From IMG/VR virus record IMGVR_UViG_3300020201_000005, positions 1-37,070 of that record: a stretch of DNA of 37,070 nt; one strand, 5' to 3'. The notes beneath the pieces were generated by a model. That model was not told the DNA's origin. It did not search any database and worked only from the letters and a program-made list of their open reading frames with translations. The DNA is from a virus. Positions within the stretch are counted from its first letter, which is position 1; every line of letters starts with the position of its first letter. The translations under genes and the position numbers were made by a program. Shown in pieces: positions 13,742 to 22,555 of the stretch.

Positions 13742-16047
13742 ACCATTCTCCTTGCGCCCGCGATCATGCCGCGAACGACGCGTTGTTCAACGAGCGCCGC
13801 CAACTCGACAGGATCGGCAGCGGTAAACGTTGCGCCTCGCAAATCGATACTCATCCCCCCGCCCCCGCGCTGCGCGCCGGGCATAAATTCGCTGACGCCG
13901 AAGCCGCGTGGCGCGTTGACCAAAATCGGTGGCGGCGGCGCTGCTGCTGCGAGAAACGACTCGCGCCACGCATTCCAGCGTGTGAGCGACTGGCTCTGCG
14001 CGTTCGATTCGATTGCAAACTTGCCCAACTCGTGCAGCGAATACTGTGTTTCGAGTCTGTTAAGGTGACCTTGCAACTGCCCGACGCGCGTCTGCCAAGC
14101 GCCGTTTTCCTGAGCGTAGCGGTACTGACGATCCTGTTCCTCGCGCTGACGGCGCAGTGCGTAACCGTTGATCGCGTCGGACTGTTCGCGTTGCAGCGCC
14201 GCTTGTGCGTCGGCGCGACGCGTGTTGTAGGCTGCGATCAACTCCTGCTGTTCTTTCGAGAGGTTCGCGCGCAGGTCTGACAGTTCTTTTTCGAAGGATT
14301 TCTCGCGTTCCGCTTCTTGCGTGTTGTAGTTTTCAACTTCCGCGTCCGTCGCTTGCTTCGCGTCACGGATCGCACGCCTTGCGACGGCGAAGTTACGATC
14401 CGCGAAAGCGTCCTGCGTCTGATCCGCGAGGTTCAGCCGAATGTCGCGCAGCTTCTTTTCGTGCGCGGCAATCGACTTTTCACGATCCGCATTGTTCTTT
14501 TCGATGAGTTCAAACTGGTCGGCAGCGGCGTCCGATCCGGCAGCCGTCAAGTCCGCTTGCAACGACACCGCGTCGGCAACTTCCTTGTCGCGAAAGGCCT
14601 GAAGTTTATCCAAATAGGATGCGATGAAATCTTCAAGCTGCCGCTGTTCTTTGCGCGCCGCTTCGATTTCGTCGGTCACGCGCTTACTCAGTCGCTGGGC
14701 GTCCAAATCGCCGATTTGTTCGGCGTATTCGCGCGCGGCTTCGACCGCCGCCGTGCGCGCGTCCTTGATCTCTTGTAGCGCCGCCGTCTCTTTTTCGACA
14801 GCGGCAGCCTCAGCCGCGCGCGCCGCAATGTTCGGCAGCGCAGCGGTCACCAAGTTTTGGATCAGGTCGATTTCATCGAGGCGCGCCTGCATCGCTTCGC
14901 GCGTGACAATATTCTGCGCGATCAAGGATATTGTTCGCGCACGTTCAGACGCGAGGGCGTCCAGCATTGCCCGCGCGCTTTCAGTCGTTGCGCTGTCGAG
15001 TTGCCCCCAAGTGCTAATCATCGTGTTTGCCGATGCCAAGCGCGCGGCGGCAAGTTCGCGTTCTTCAGCTTCCGCATCGACGATGGCGGTTAGGTTGCCT
15101 TCGAGCGCCAAGGTGTAGCGCTGCACAAGGAATTCCTGACTGCTCAGCGATGCTTCCAAATTCTGCGTTTCAACACGAAGTTTTTGCGCGCCACCAAGAT
15201 CGAAAAGGTCAGCGAAGGCGCGACCAGCGCCAGTGACCTCCTCTTCAAACGCTGTCAAAATGGCGCGGTTTTCGGCAATGCGCGCGCGGTTGATTTCGAC
15301 CTCGGTTTGTGCCGTTAGCAATGCCGCTTCAAGCTGGTCGCGCGAACCTGTAACGATCGTTCGATAGTACTGATCTTGCGAAGCGATCAGCATACTGACT
15401 GTTTGCGACGCCTGCCGGTTCGATTCGCTGAACGCTGCAACCCCGACCGCTAGCGCCGCGCTAGCGACCAGCAATCCAATGCTCGCCGCATTCAAACCTG
15501 CAACGAAGTTCTTCACACCTGCCGCCGCGCGGGGGATGTATTCCCCAAGCTGCGTTAAATCTTCACCAAAATTCAGGATTTCGCCCGCCACGCCCGGCAC
15601 TAACGCCCGTAAAGCGCCCATCGACGAAGACAAATCGCCATAGGACTCAGCCAGGTCGCGGTTGACCCCCAAGACTCGTTCTTCGCCGTTTCTCGAACCG
15701 CCGCCTCGACCCGCGGGCGCTGAACCGCCGCCGCGCTGAACCGCCGACAACGCGCGGGCAACCCCGCGTATTTCGTCGTCCGAAGCCCCCAGAAACGCCA
15801 ACTGCTCGTTGACGCTTTCTAGTACCGCGCTGAGACTCTTGCCTTTGGTGATTGCGTCGGTCGCGCCCGCCGTCAGCGCGTCGAATGCCCGGACGCGCGC
15901 AATCTGCGAAAACTCGACGTTCATGCGCTCGGCTGCGGTTTCGACGTCCAACGCACGCTTGCGCGTCGAATCGAGCAGTTGGGTGAGCGCGGCGTTGGCT
16001 TGCGTGGTGTCGGCAGCAACCCGTAGGAGAATGTCTTCGTCTGCCAT
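13738..16047 (-). CDS. Tail tape measure protein, 769 aa
   Basis: Long, mostly alpha-helical and coiled-coil protein rich in Ala, Glu, Gln and Arg, with an N-terminal DILLRVAADTTQANAALTQL typical of tape measures, a hydrophobic segment around residues 190-210 (SIGLLVASAALAVGVAAF) and a C-terminal ALVEQRVVRGMIAGAR. The family sets tail length and threads the tail tube. About 770 residues suggests a tail near 110-120 nm on the usual 0.15 nm per residue scale. ATG 16047 is chosen over the GTG two codons upstream because the purine-rich GGGTGG lies at better spacing. Confidence 0.88.
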   Translation of the reverse strand: MADEDILLRVAADTTQANAALTQLLDSTRKRALDVETAAERMNVEFSQIARVRAFDALTAGATDAITKGKSLSAVLESVNEQLAFLGASDDEIRGVARALSAVQRGGGSAPAGRGGGSRNGEERVLGVNRDLAESYGDLSSSMGALRALVPGVAGEILNFGEDLTQLGEYIPRAAAGVKNFVAGLNAASIGLLVASAALAVGVAAFSESNRQASQTVSMLIASQDQYYRTIVTGSRDQLEAALLTAQTEVEINRARIAENRAILTAFEEEVTGAGRAFADLFDLGGAQKLRVETQNLEASLSSQEFLVQRYTLALEGNLTAIVDAEAEERELAAARLASANTMISTWGQLDSATTESARAMLDALASERARTISLIAQNIVTREAMQARLDEIDLIQNLVTAALPNIAARAAEAAAVEKETAALQEIKDARTAAVEAAREYAEQIGDLDAQRLSKRVTDEIEAARKEQRQLEDFIASYLDKLQAFRDKEVADAVSLQADLTAAGSDAAADQFELIEKNNADREKSIAAHEKKLRDIRLNLADQTQDAFADRNFAVARRAIRDAKQATDAEVENYNTQEAEREKSFEKELSDLRANLSKEQQELIAAYNTRRADAQAALQREQSDAINGYALRRQREEQDRQYRYAQENGAWQTRVGQLQGHLNRLETQYSLHELGKFAIESNAQSQSLTRWNAWRESFLAAAAPPPPILVNAPRGFGVSEFMPGAQRGGGGMSIDLRGATFTAADPVELAALVEQRVVRGMIAGARRMV

Positions 16048-16070
16048 GATCACCCACCCGATCTAAAGCG

Positions 16071-16358
16071 TCACTCGTCAGTTCGCAATCCGTCGCGTTG
16101 AAAATTCAGTAAGGTCAGCATCAACTGAACATCGGTCAGCCAATCGATTGGGTATGCAGCCAAGTCTTCTGGGCGCGCTGGCAGCGGGGCGGTAGATCGT
16201 TCCCAGGCGAGGGCTGCACGAAGAACAAGCGTCGGATCGAAATTGAAGCGCCAGTCAGCCGGTTCGCGGTTGACTGCTACATGCTGATGTTCTGACGCGG
16301 CGTATTCGGCGAGCTGTTGGCGGAGTGCTTTCCGCGCGTTGATGCGCTCCGCAATCAG
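16071..16358 (-). CDS. Second tail assembly chaperone frame, no AUG start, about 95 aa
   Basis: Between the first chaperone-like gene and the tape measure there is an open frame with no ATG, GTG or TTG near its beginning. It encodes AERINARKALRQQLAEYAAS, a middle NREPADWRFNFDPTLVLRAAL and the end DWLTDVQLMLTLLNFQRDGL. It overlaps the upstream stop codon at 16355-16357. This is the place and size of the GT half of a siphovirus tail chaperone pair. The two frames are both open over only about 10 nt and no slippery heptamer is visible, so start at CTG 16358 or ATT 16355 by re-initiation is as likely as frameshifting. The exact start is unresolved. Confidence 0.55.
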   Translation of the reverse strand: MIAERINARKALRQQLAEYAASEHQHVAVNREPADWRFNFDPTLVLRAALAWERSTAPLPARPEDLAAYPIDWLTDVQLMLTLLNFQRDGLRTDE

Positions 16359-16783
16359 TCCGGATCAGGCGCGTCCGTCACCAGCGCATCCGGTAGCAGT
16401 GCGCGCGGCGCGCTGTACTTCTTCATCTCCGTCAGCGCGTTGGAGGTGGCTGTCATCCATGCGCCAATCGACAGGTAGCCTAATTGCAAGCGCCACGCCC
16501 ACAACCGTTCGCCGTCCAGTGCCAACGATGGATCACCCCAGGCGTTCCAAAAACGCAATAATGTGCTGAGTTCGCTTTCGCCCGCGCCCGCCACGTCGAT
16601 GTGGATTGTCATTGCCAACATCGCGGCGAAGTTGCCTGCAGTCGCAATCGCGTTCTCGACACCGCTGGCTTCAGCGTGCGGTTTCAGCGCATCAAACAAA
16701 CGTTTCTCAGCCAGCGCCGTGCCAATCGAGGCATGTGACATTTCGAAAGTTAGCGCGCCGTTCAGCGCCTCGTGGCGTGACAT
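16355..16783 (-). CDS. Tail assembly chaperone-like protein, 142 aa
   Basis: Helical protein (FEMSHASIGTALAEKRLFDAL, LLRFWNAWGDPSLALDGERLW) located immediately before the tape measure, where siphoviruses encode the G-type chaperone that holds the tape measure during tail assembly. ATG 16783 overlaps the previous stop (TAATG), which fixes the start. An upstream in-frame ATG at 16852 lies within the preceding gene. The assignment is by position, size and pairing with the overlapping frame at 16071. Confidence 0.65.
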   Translation of the reverse strand: MSRHEALNGALTFEMSHASIGTALAEKRLFDALKPHAEASGVENAIATAGNFAAMLAMTIHIDVAGAGESELSTLLRFWNAWGDPSLALDGERLWAWRLQLGYLSIGAWMTATSNALTEMKKYSAPRALLPDALVTDAPDPD

Positions 16784-17202
16784 TACTCTCGCCGCCGGCG
16801 CTTCGTATCCAGCGTCAACCCGGCTTCGAGTACGTCGTCTGCCGTTTCCCACGTCTGCGCCGGAAGCGGTGCAGCGTCAAGCCGCCCGCTGTCCGCCGGT
16901 TCGCCGGAGAAGAGACCGCCAGCGGGCGTAGTCGCGTTGGGCGGCGGGTCGTTGAATTCAACGGCGACGTTCGGTTCGGTGTTGTCGCGATCCGCCGCCG
17001 CCACGTCGGGCGTGCCGCCGTAGCGCTGCTTCAGGTCGGTTATCACGCCCACCCACGCCCCGAAAGACGGCTGAACAACAAAATACCCGCCACCGATGTG
17101 GACAGTCGTCGCGCCTGCAACGACTGGCTGACCCGCCAAATCCACGTCCGGTCGCGTTTCGGCGTTTCCGTCCGCTGCATAGCGTCCGATCCGATTCTTC
17201 AT
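16783..17202 (-). CDS. Hypothetical tail-module protein, 139 aa
   Basis: It begins MKNRIGRYAADGN and contains VVAGATTVHIGGGYFVVQPSFGAWVGVITDLKQRYGG, a strand-rich region that may be a small tail or assembly domain. An acidic, Pro-rich linker and basic KRRRRE end follow. ATG 17202 is chosen with GGGAG about 10 nt upstream; a GTG at 17211 would sit almost on the ribosome-binding site. It lies between the tube gene and the chaperone, coupled to the latter. Function unknown. Confidence 0.6.
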   Translation of the reverse strand: MKNRIGRYAADGNAETRPDVDLAGQPVVAGATTVHIGGGYFVVQPSFGAWVGVITDLKQRYGGTPDVAAADRDNTEPNVAVEFNDPPPNATTPAGGLFSGEPADSGRLDAAPLPAQTWETADDVLEAGLTLDTKRRRRE

Positions 17203-17222
17203 CCTTGTCACGCTCCCTTAAC

Positions 17223-18092
17223 TTAAATAGCGACAAATCCGGTTTGATACAGCGCGATGTGGACGTCCGCCGACGCCCCCGCCAAAATGACAACGACACC
17301 CGTCGTCGTGTTGATCGACGTTGGCGCTGCCGCCACGCTATTTTTGGCGATCTGATGATTGGTGATACCCGAGGTCACCGTCGAATATTTCGGGCGATAG
17401 CCCAATATGTATTGCGTCAAAATTCCGTCGGCGACGAACGACGTGAGCGCCATGGGGTGGGCGCTCACTAGCACAAGCATTTCCGCGCGATTATCCTCGA
17501 AAGCCTGGTTTGTGCCGAGCGCGATCCCGGTCGGGAACTTGTTCGTCAGCGACGGGGTAAAGCGAAGCATCGACGCTGACGGGTTTACGCCTCCGTCTTG
17601 CGACAATGCAGGCGTCATCACATCGCCCTGTCCGGCTGGGAACAACAGGGTCATCCAAAGATTGTCCCCGTCTGTTCCCGCCGAGCGCGATTGAAAGCGC
17701 GTGGACAGCATCATGCCGATTGCTGGGGTGTCCGCGCGCATGACATTCGTCCCTGAAATCGTCACGTTCGTGATCGATGTGGTATCAACGTTCGAACCGT
17801 TGACCAACGCGCGCAGCTTGGCGTCGTAGGTCGCCAGACCGACGTCGAATGCGCCAATGTCGCTGACGCCCAACTGCATCGTCCCCAGCAGTCGACCGCC
17901 CCCGCGAAACGATGCGATCTCGCGCTGCACCTGCGGAATGCTAGCCGTGATCCCGTCGCGCACGAGGTAAGCGTGCGTGGTTGTTCCTGCTGCGACATTT
18001 TCGGGATCGGCAACATCCCCGTAGGCTCTGCCTTGATACGCGCGCCACACTTGCAAATATGTAAATGCGGCGACATTGCCCTTCACGGACAT
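17223..18092 (-). CDS. Major tail tube protein, 289 aa
   Basis: Located between the tail terminator-like gene and the chaperones, as expected for the tail tube subunit. It is beta-rich, with blocks such as QLGVSDIGAFDVGLATYDAKL and SITNVTISGTNVMRADTPAIGMM, and a C-terminal ASADVHIALYQTGFVAI. Length 289 fits siphovirus tube proteins. The start overlaps the previous stop (TAATG). The family is inferred from order and fold character. Confidence 0.75.
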   Translation of the reverse strand: MSVKGNVAAFTYLQVWRAYQGRAYGDVADPENVAAGTTTHAYLVRDGITASIPQVQREIASFRGGGRLLGTMQLGVSDIGAFDVGLATYDAKLRALVNGSNVDTTSITNVTISGTNVMRADTPAIGMMLSTRFQSRSAGTDGDNLWMTLLFPAGQGDVMTPALSQDGGVNPSASMLRFTPSLTNKFPTGIALGTNQAFEDNRAEMLVLVSAHPMALTSFVADGILTQYILGYRPKYSTVTSGITNHQIAKNSVAAAPTSINTTTGVVVILAGASADVHIALYQTGFVAI

Positions 18093-18580
18093 TAAGGACT
18101 CCTTGAAACTGATTTCACGAGGATGGTGCTAAAAATATAGCGCACCATCGAATAAACTCGTACTCCGTACGGCGTGAGAACGGCGCCGGTGTCCTGCATA
18201 ACCGTCGTGCCGTAGGCGATGCCATTGTCGTCCTCGTCTTCGAGTCGCGTGCGTGCCTCGAAGAAGTCCGGCACGCTTTCGAGGTACGGGTCGCACGCTT
18301 CAATTGCCGTGCGCTGCTCGTCTACATCGGTCGAATCGCAGACTTCAGACACAAACAGCCACAATTCCCAGTCGCGCGTCACCTTCAGCAGCGTGCCGGT
18401 CGAAATCCGTTCGCGCCGCGCGCCGCGCGCACGGACTTCGACCGCCGGGAACGTGCCATCAGCGATGCCGCAATTGCTCCCCGTCACGACGCGGACGAAC
18501 ACGAGCGGCGTGACCGTCGGGAGCAGCGCGCACAATGCTTCGATCCGCGTGCGTTGTTGCGCTACAGTTGGGACTGACAT
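18092..18580 (-). CDS. Tail terminator-like protein, 162 aa
   Basis: Helix at the N-terminus (TVAQQRTRIEALCALLP) followed by a strand series (LVFVRVVTGSN, DWELWLFVSEVCD) and VRVYSMVRYIFSTI at the end, consistent with the small alpha/beta tail-terminator fold. It sits directly before the tube gene, as in many siphoviruses. Its role would be to cap the growing tube and join it to the head. Confidence 0.6.
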   Translation of the reverse strand: MSVPTVAQQRTRIEALCALLPTVTPLVFVRVVTGSNCGIADGTFPAVEVRARGARRERISTGTLLKVTRDWELWLFVSEVCDSTDVDEQRTAIEACDPYLESVPDFFEARTRLEDEDDNGIAYGTTVMQDTGAVLTPYGVRVYSMVRYIFSTILVKSVSRSP

Positions 18581-18583
18581 TCG

Positions 18584-19096
18584 TCACCCTTTCTTCGCTG
18601 CATCGCGGATCAGCGTCGTAAAGCGCGTGGTGAACGCTTCGGTGTACGACTCCAACCAGAAATCAATCGTCAGCGCGACCGGAAACCAACCCGTATTTTT
18701 GTGAAACCGCTGCTGCGGATCGGGACCCGATCCGCGTCTAATATTGCCTACGACATACGGCGCGTATTTCACGCTGTTGGCAATCGTCATGGCGAAGCCG
18801 TTGCGCTGCTCATCGAGCCGGATGAACCACGACTTCGACAAGCGCTGCGTGCGCTGGTACGGTATGTTTCCTTGCTTGCGCAGCTTTGCCATGACCGCGC
18901 GCCGCTGCTTTTCACTCGTCCACTGGATCGGGCGTTTGACCGGACCAGGTTCATGCGCCAATTCGTTCAGCAATTCGGCGCGTTCGGCGTCGAATACATC
19001 GCGCCCCGCCGCCAACGTCGTTTCGCGCGCGTCTTTGAACAGCGTCGCCAACACATCGAGCCGCTTGGATTGGACAATTACATCAGTCCGGATCAT
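18584..19096 (-). CDS. HK97-gp10-like tail completion/head-tail joining protein, 170 aa
   Basis: The features of this family are visible: an N-terminal helix (RLDVLATLFKDARETTLAAG), then the central QWTSEKQRRAVMAKLRKQG, then YQRTQRLSKSWFIRLDE followed by a strand region ending SVKYAPYVVGNIRRGSGP. The protein joins the tail to the head completion ring. ATG 19096 is chosen, as an upstream ATG at 19141 would overlap the previous gene by 58 bp against 14 bp here, and GGGATGGA is upstream. Confidence 0.7.
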   Translation of the reverse strand: MIRTDVIVQSKRLDVLATLFKDARETTLAAGRDVFDAERAELLNELAHEPGPVKRPIQWTSEKQRRAVMAKLRKQGNIPYQRTQRLSKSWFIRLDEQRNGFAMTIANSVKYAPYVVGNIRRGSGPDPQQRFHKNTGWFPVALTIDFWLESYTEAFTTRFTTLIRDAAKKG

Positions 19097-19454
19097 AGCA
19101 ATCCATCCCGTCTGGACAAGGTTCGTCCAGTCCCAAGTCAATCGCGCCCGCCGTCAACCCGCCCGCGCCGCCGATCCCGCAAATGCCCGCCCAGAAGTCC
19201 ATCAGTTCCTTGATCTGCGTATGCTTCTGGTTGACTTGGATGTTTCCAAGTTCGCCAGAAATCGGCACGAGGTTCACCGTAGCGCCATACCGACTTCGCA
19301 GCGCATACGCCTTCACACAGTCGATGCTGCCGTTGGCGCGCGCCGCGTCGTCGTATAGGGCTTGCAACGTCACGTCGGAGACATCGTAAGGCGAACACGT
19401 GTCACCGATTCCGTCGCGAATCTCTGTCAACTGCGCTACCGTCAGCGTCGCCAT
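19083..19454 (-). CDS. Head-tail connector protein, 123 aa
   Basis: N-terminal all-helical pattern (VAQLTEIRDGIGDTC, VTLQALYDDAARANGS) with Cys residues spread along it (TCSP, IDCVK, GICG, PCPDGMDC). Position between head structural genes and the tail completion gene is that of the gp6-like adaptor. The Cys-rich C-terminus is unusual and may bind metal. Function by context. Confidence 0.6.
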   Translation of the reverse strand: MATLTVAQLTEIRDGIGDTCSPYDVSDVTLQALYDDAARANGSIDCVKAYALRSRYGATVNLVPISGELGNIQVNQKHTQIKELMDFWAGICGIGGAGGLTAGAIDLGLDEPCPDGMDCYDPD

Positions 19455-19457
19455 CGC

Positions 19458-19766
19458 CTATCCTTTCTTCATACCCTTGACCGCTTTGTAGTGCAGCACT
19501 TCATCCGGCATAACGTCTGCGTCCAGTGTCGTTTCACTGGCACGGTCGCGCGCCAGCACCGCCGCGGACGCCGCTAGGCTGAGTTCCTCTAGCCAAGCTG
19601 CCAGCTTGGTCAGCGCTTCAACATGCTGTTCCTCTACCGTGCGCCCGCGCAGATCGTCGAAGCGCAAGGCTGGCGCATTAAGTCGCAGCGTCAACCCCTG
19701 CGACACCGCCAAAATGCGCCGCGTAACCCGTTCCATCGCAATTGCGATGGATTCTTTAGTTGCCAT
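19458..19766 (-). CDS. Hypothetical head-tail protein, 102 aa
   Basis: Short helical protein (VTRRILAVSQGLTLRLNAP, VEALTKLAAWLEELSLAASAA). No family recognised. It lies in line with the head-tail connector genes, with 3-12 bp gaps, so it is probably part of the head completion set or a small assembly factor. Confidence 0.6.
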   Translation of the reverse strand: MATKESIAIAMERVTRRILAVSQGLTLRLNAPALRFDDLRGRTVEEQHVEALTKLAAWLEELSLAASAAVLARDRASETTLDADVMPDEVLHYKAVKGMKKG

Positions 19767-19777
19767 CAGTCGCCTTT

Positions 19778-20329
19778 CTAGACTTTCGTGGCGGCGGCGG
19801 CTGCCGTCGGCAATGCGAACACCACCACCATGCGCGTGCGTCCGGCAGAACCCGCAGCGCCGACGCTGGTCACAATGCCGGCAATCGTGCGCGCGGCGAC
19901 CGCGTAACGCGGTGAAACTTGCGCGTTGGCAATGTATACCCCCGCTTTGCCGCCCGCCAACGCGAACGAGAGGCTTTCGCCAGCCAGTAAATCGGTGGCT
20001 TTCAGATTCACCGCCGTGTAGTACCCGTCGTCATCAGCCACGTCGCCTACCTTCAACGTGGCTGATGTCGTGGTGTCCCAAAGCGCGACACCATTTACAA
20101 CGATGTCGAGAATGGTCGCGCCCGCCGGCACGGTTACCGATCCGGTGTACACTGCCGCGCCCGCGGTTTCGGTAAAGGTGACTTCATGCGCCTCGACCAG
20201 CGATCCCGTCACGCCGTCGAGTTTATTCATCTCACCTGCGGACGGCGTGACCGTCGTTCCACCGATGCCCCATGCGTTGGTGATTTGGAGTTCGCGCGCT
20301 ACTAAAAGCTGTTCGCGTGTTTTTCCCAT
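19778..20329 (-). CDS. Capsid-associated beta-rich protein, 183 aa
   Basis: An N-terminal VTPSAGEMNKLDGVTGSLVEA resembles the hinge motif of phage head-fibre and decoration proteins. Then come strands with GSVTVPAGATILDIVVNGVALW and a C-terminal YAVAARTIAGIVTSVGAAG. It follows the capsid gene by 17 bp. A capsid decoration or head-fibre role is inferred. Confidence 0.65.
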   Translation of the reverse strand: MGKTREQLLVARELQITNAWGIGGTTVTPSAGEMNKLDGVTGSLVEAHEVTFTETAGAAVYTGSVTVPAGATILDIVVNGVALWDTTTSATLKVGDVADDDGYYTAVNLKATDLLAGESLSFALAGGKAGVYIANAQVSPRYAVAARTIAGIVTSVGAAGSAGRTRMVVVFALPTAAAAATKV

Positions 20330-20345
20330 TTTGCTGGCCTCCGCG

Positions 20346-21419
20346 CTAGGAGTAGATCGCCGGAATGCTGTAGCTTCCGCCGGTACCGAGTTCCATTACG
20401 ACGCCGTTGAGGCGATTGCCGACGCCGATGCCGAACCGATGCCGCCAGTGTGACGCCGAGAACGGTGATTCCATATCGGTCGTGACCAACTGCAAGCCAC
20501 GTCCCAATCCCGTCGCGGACGGATCGACGCGCATACGCATCGGCGGCGGTTGGTCGAGGTGGACGCCAACGATGTAGCCAGACGGCATCCAGCGCCACTG
20601 GCTCACCCAAACGCCCGACACACGGCCGATGATCTTGCCCGGCACACCGGGAAGATTGAAAGGCACATCGGTGTTGGTGCCAACGCGAATGAAGCGATCT
20701 TCGACCGCATCGAAGTTGGTCAGCGCCTCGGTTTCAGCCGCCTCGTCAGGATGAATGAAGGCGACGATGTTTTCGCCGCCCGTCATGTCACCGAAATGTT
20801 CATCTAACTCGCCGCGGATCGTCGCGAAAGGGTTGTTCGTGTTGCTGATCGCCGCCGCCGCGTAACCCGATTCGAGGAAGTGGTTCTCGGTCGCATCGGC
20901 TTCGCTGCCCAGCACGGGCGGATAAACGACGGAATCGCCGTTGGCAAGCGGTTGGATCGTAAGCGATCCGCGACGGGGGTCGATGTAGGTGGTTGCCGTG
21001 TTGTTGAACAACCGTTTCAGAATCTCGAACCGGACGGTGTTCGTATTTTGGATGATCACTGTATCAACATGACGCTGCAACTCCGCCGCCGACATGTATG
21101 CCATCGTCACATCATCGCCGACGATCTGTGCGCCGAAATCTTCCAGCGGGTAGGCGACATCCCATGAGCCGCCCGCCTTGACCGCGCCTGATTGCGCCGA
21201 ACCGCCGCGGCGCTGCAGACGTCCGCCGCCGGGCAGCTTGTAGCGCTCCTGCCAGACTTCGATTTCCGCCTCGACAAACACGCGCAGCGCGTCAGCCATG
21301 TCCATGTTCGCCTGCGCCACGTATGCCGTCGCGGCATCGAACACAAGCCGCTGTCCGATATTTTCGATGTACGTAGTTTCCAGATCATCCATCGTGATCG
21401 CGCCAAAAAGCTGTGCCAT
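20346..21419 (-). CDS. Major capsid protein, 357 aa
   Basis: Its size and place, after scaffold and a small decoration-like gene, fit the HK97-fold capsid subunit. Visible stretches include YIENIGQRLVFDAATAYVAQ, a central EILKRLFNNTATTYIDPRRG, the loop SGYIVGVHLDQPPPMRMRVDP and the C-terminal HWRHRFGIGVGNRLNGVVMEL typical of capsid proteins that end in a conserved strand. No lysine-cross-link motif or protease is evident. Assembly with the separate scaffold protein is expected. Confidence 0.85.
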   Translation of the reverse strand: MAQLFGAITMDDLETTYIENIGQRLVFDAATAYVAQANMDMADALRVFVEAEIEVWQERYKLPGGGRLQRRGGSAQSGAVKAGGSWDVAYPLEDFGAQIVGDDVTMAYMSAAELQRHVDTVIIQNTNTVRFEILKRLFNNTATTYIDPRRGSLTIQPLANGDSVVYPPVLGSEADATENHFLESGYAAAAISNTNNPFATIRGELDEHFGDMTGGENIVAFIHPDEAAETEALTNFDAVEDRFIRVGTNTDVPFNLPGVPGKIIGRVSGVWVSQWRWMPSGYIVGVHLDQPPPMRMRVDPSATGLGRGLQLVTTDMESPFSASHWRHRFGIGVGNRLNGVVMELGTGGSYSIPAIYS

Positions 21420-21442
21420 TTTTCAGTTCCCCTCTCTGGCTA

Positions 21443-21862
21443 CTACGCCCACGTGGTCGTCCACTGGACATCGATAAATAAGACCTTCGTCAGGCTGTTG
21501 TCGGACAAGCTGACGATGCGCCCGACGGGGACTGTCATCGTCCCAACGCCATCCCCCAGCGCGCCCGCGGTGTCGCTGAGGTACGCCAGCGCGTTCGCGT
21601 TCAAACCGCTGACGGTGTATCCGAAAACGTGTCCACGGTGCAGGACGCTGACACCTTGTCCCGCGCCACCGCCGCTCAGCGCAATGCCGCGAAACTGCTG
21701 CTTGCCCGCGGCGTTCGCATCTGCGACGCCGATCTTGCCCGTCGTCAGGATATACACTGCTTGACCTTTCGTGATCGTCTCCGTCGCAATGTAATCGTTG
21801 ATGTCAGCTTTGGCCGGAAAGATAACTGCGACCTGTGTCGCCGTCATAACGATGTCTGCCAT
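21443..21862 (-). CDS. Capsid decoration or cement protein (DUF2190-like), 139 aa
   Basis: The pattern ITKGQAVYILTTGKIGVADANAAGKQQFRGIAL, with a Gly-Gly turn and a VSVLHRGHVFGY strand, closely resembles the small beta-barrel cement proteins (DUF2190-like) encoded next to phage capsid genes. Such proteins bind at capsid three-fold or pseudo-three-fold sites to stabilise the shell. Confidence 0.7.
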   Translation of the reverse strand: MADIVMTATQVAVIFPAKADINDYIATETITKGQAVYILTTGKIGVADANAAGKQQFRGIALSGGGAGQGVSVLHRGHVFGYTVSGLNANALAYLSDTAGALGDGVGTMTVPVGRIVSLSDNSLTKVLFIDVQWTTTWA

Positions 21863-21874
21863 GTTTCATCCTTT

Positions 21875-22555
21875 CTAAAACCGAACCAGCCTTTTTGTTT
21901 CCAATCGTGCTGCCGACATGTCACCCGTCGGCGCTTTGCCGACCGCGTTAGATGGTGATCCGACGCCGCCAGCTTTGAAGAAATGCGCGCGAGCCAGTTT
22001 CGCATCGGCAACCAGCGCGTCGATCTTCTTGGCATCCGGCGCGCCGTCGGCGTTCAACGCGGCAGCGTATGCGTCAGCAGCGTATGCCTTAGACCACGCC
22101 ACGACATCCTCAGCCTCGACCGCGCCCGCCCGCGCCGCTGCCGCGCTGACGGCGCTGTGCCGCTTATCCTCAAGCCGCGCCGCGCGTTCGCCGTCAAGCT
22201 GCGCCTTGAGGTCGTCGCGTTCCTTCGTCGCTTTCAGCGTCGCGTCGGCAGCCTTCTGCACCTCCGATTTGTCGGCGTCATCACGGTTGCGCGCCGCCTT
22301 CAACGTTGCCTTCAGCTCGTCGGTGTTATCAACGCTCAATTCCTTCAACAAATCGGACAACGCTGTCTTGCGTCCGGCGTCACGCGCTTCACCGGCGATC
22401 CGATTCATGGTGTCTTGCGTGATCGCCGCTTGCCCGCCCGTTGTTTCCGGTGGCGTCTCCGTTGGCGCTTCGTCCACACACCATGAACGCCGCTGTGTCA
22501 GATCGACGCTGTAGCGCGCGTCAGTTCGGCGTGCCGCTTGCTTCACCTGCCGCAT
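21875..22555 (-). CDS. Capsid scaffold protein, 226 aa
   Basis: Highly charged, mainly helical protein with a coiled-coil centre (SEVQKAADATLKATKERDDL, GERAARLEDKRHSAV) and a basic C-terminal end (SAARLETKRLVRF), as in phage scaffolds that bind the capsid through a basic tail. It lies immediately before the decoration and capsid genes. ATG 22555 is chosen because AGGAG is 7 nt upstream, while in-frame ATGs at 22561 and 22585 are badly spaced. Its 5' third is duplicated, inverted, at the contig ends. Confidence 0.8.
   Translation of the reverse strand: MRQVKQAARRTDARYSVDLTQRRSWCVDEAPTETPPETTGGQAAITQDTMNRIAGEARDAGRKTALSDLLKELSVDNTDELKATLKAARNRDDADKSEVQKAADATLKATKERDDLKAQLDGERAARLEDKRHSAVSAAAARAGAVEAEDVVAWSKAYAADAYAAALNADGAPDAKKIDALVADAKLARAHFFKAGGVGSPSNAVGKAPTGDMSAARLETKRLVRF

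Noticed and set aside
16355-16375. Classic -1 slippery heptamer for the tail chaperones
   Set aside because: The overlap of the two frames (about 10 nt) has no X-XXY-YYZ sequence.
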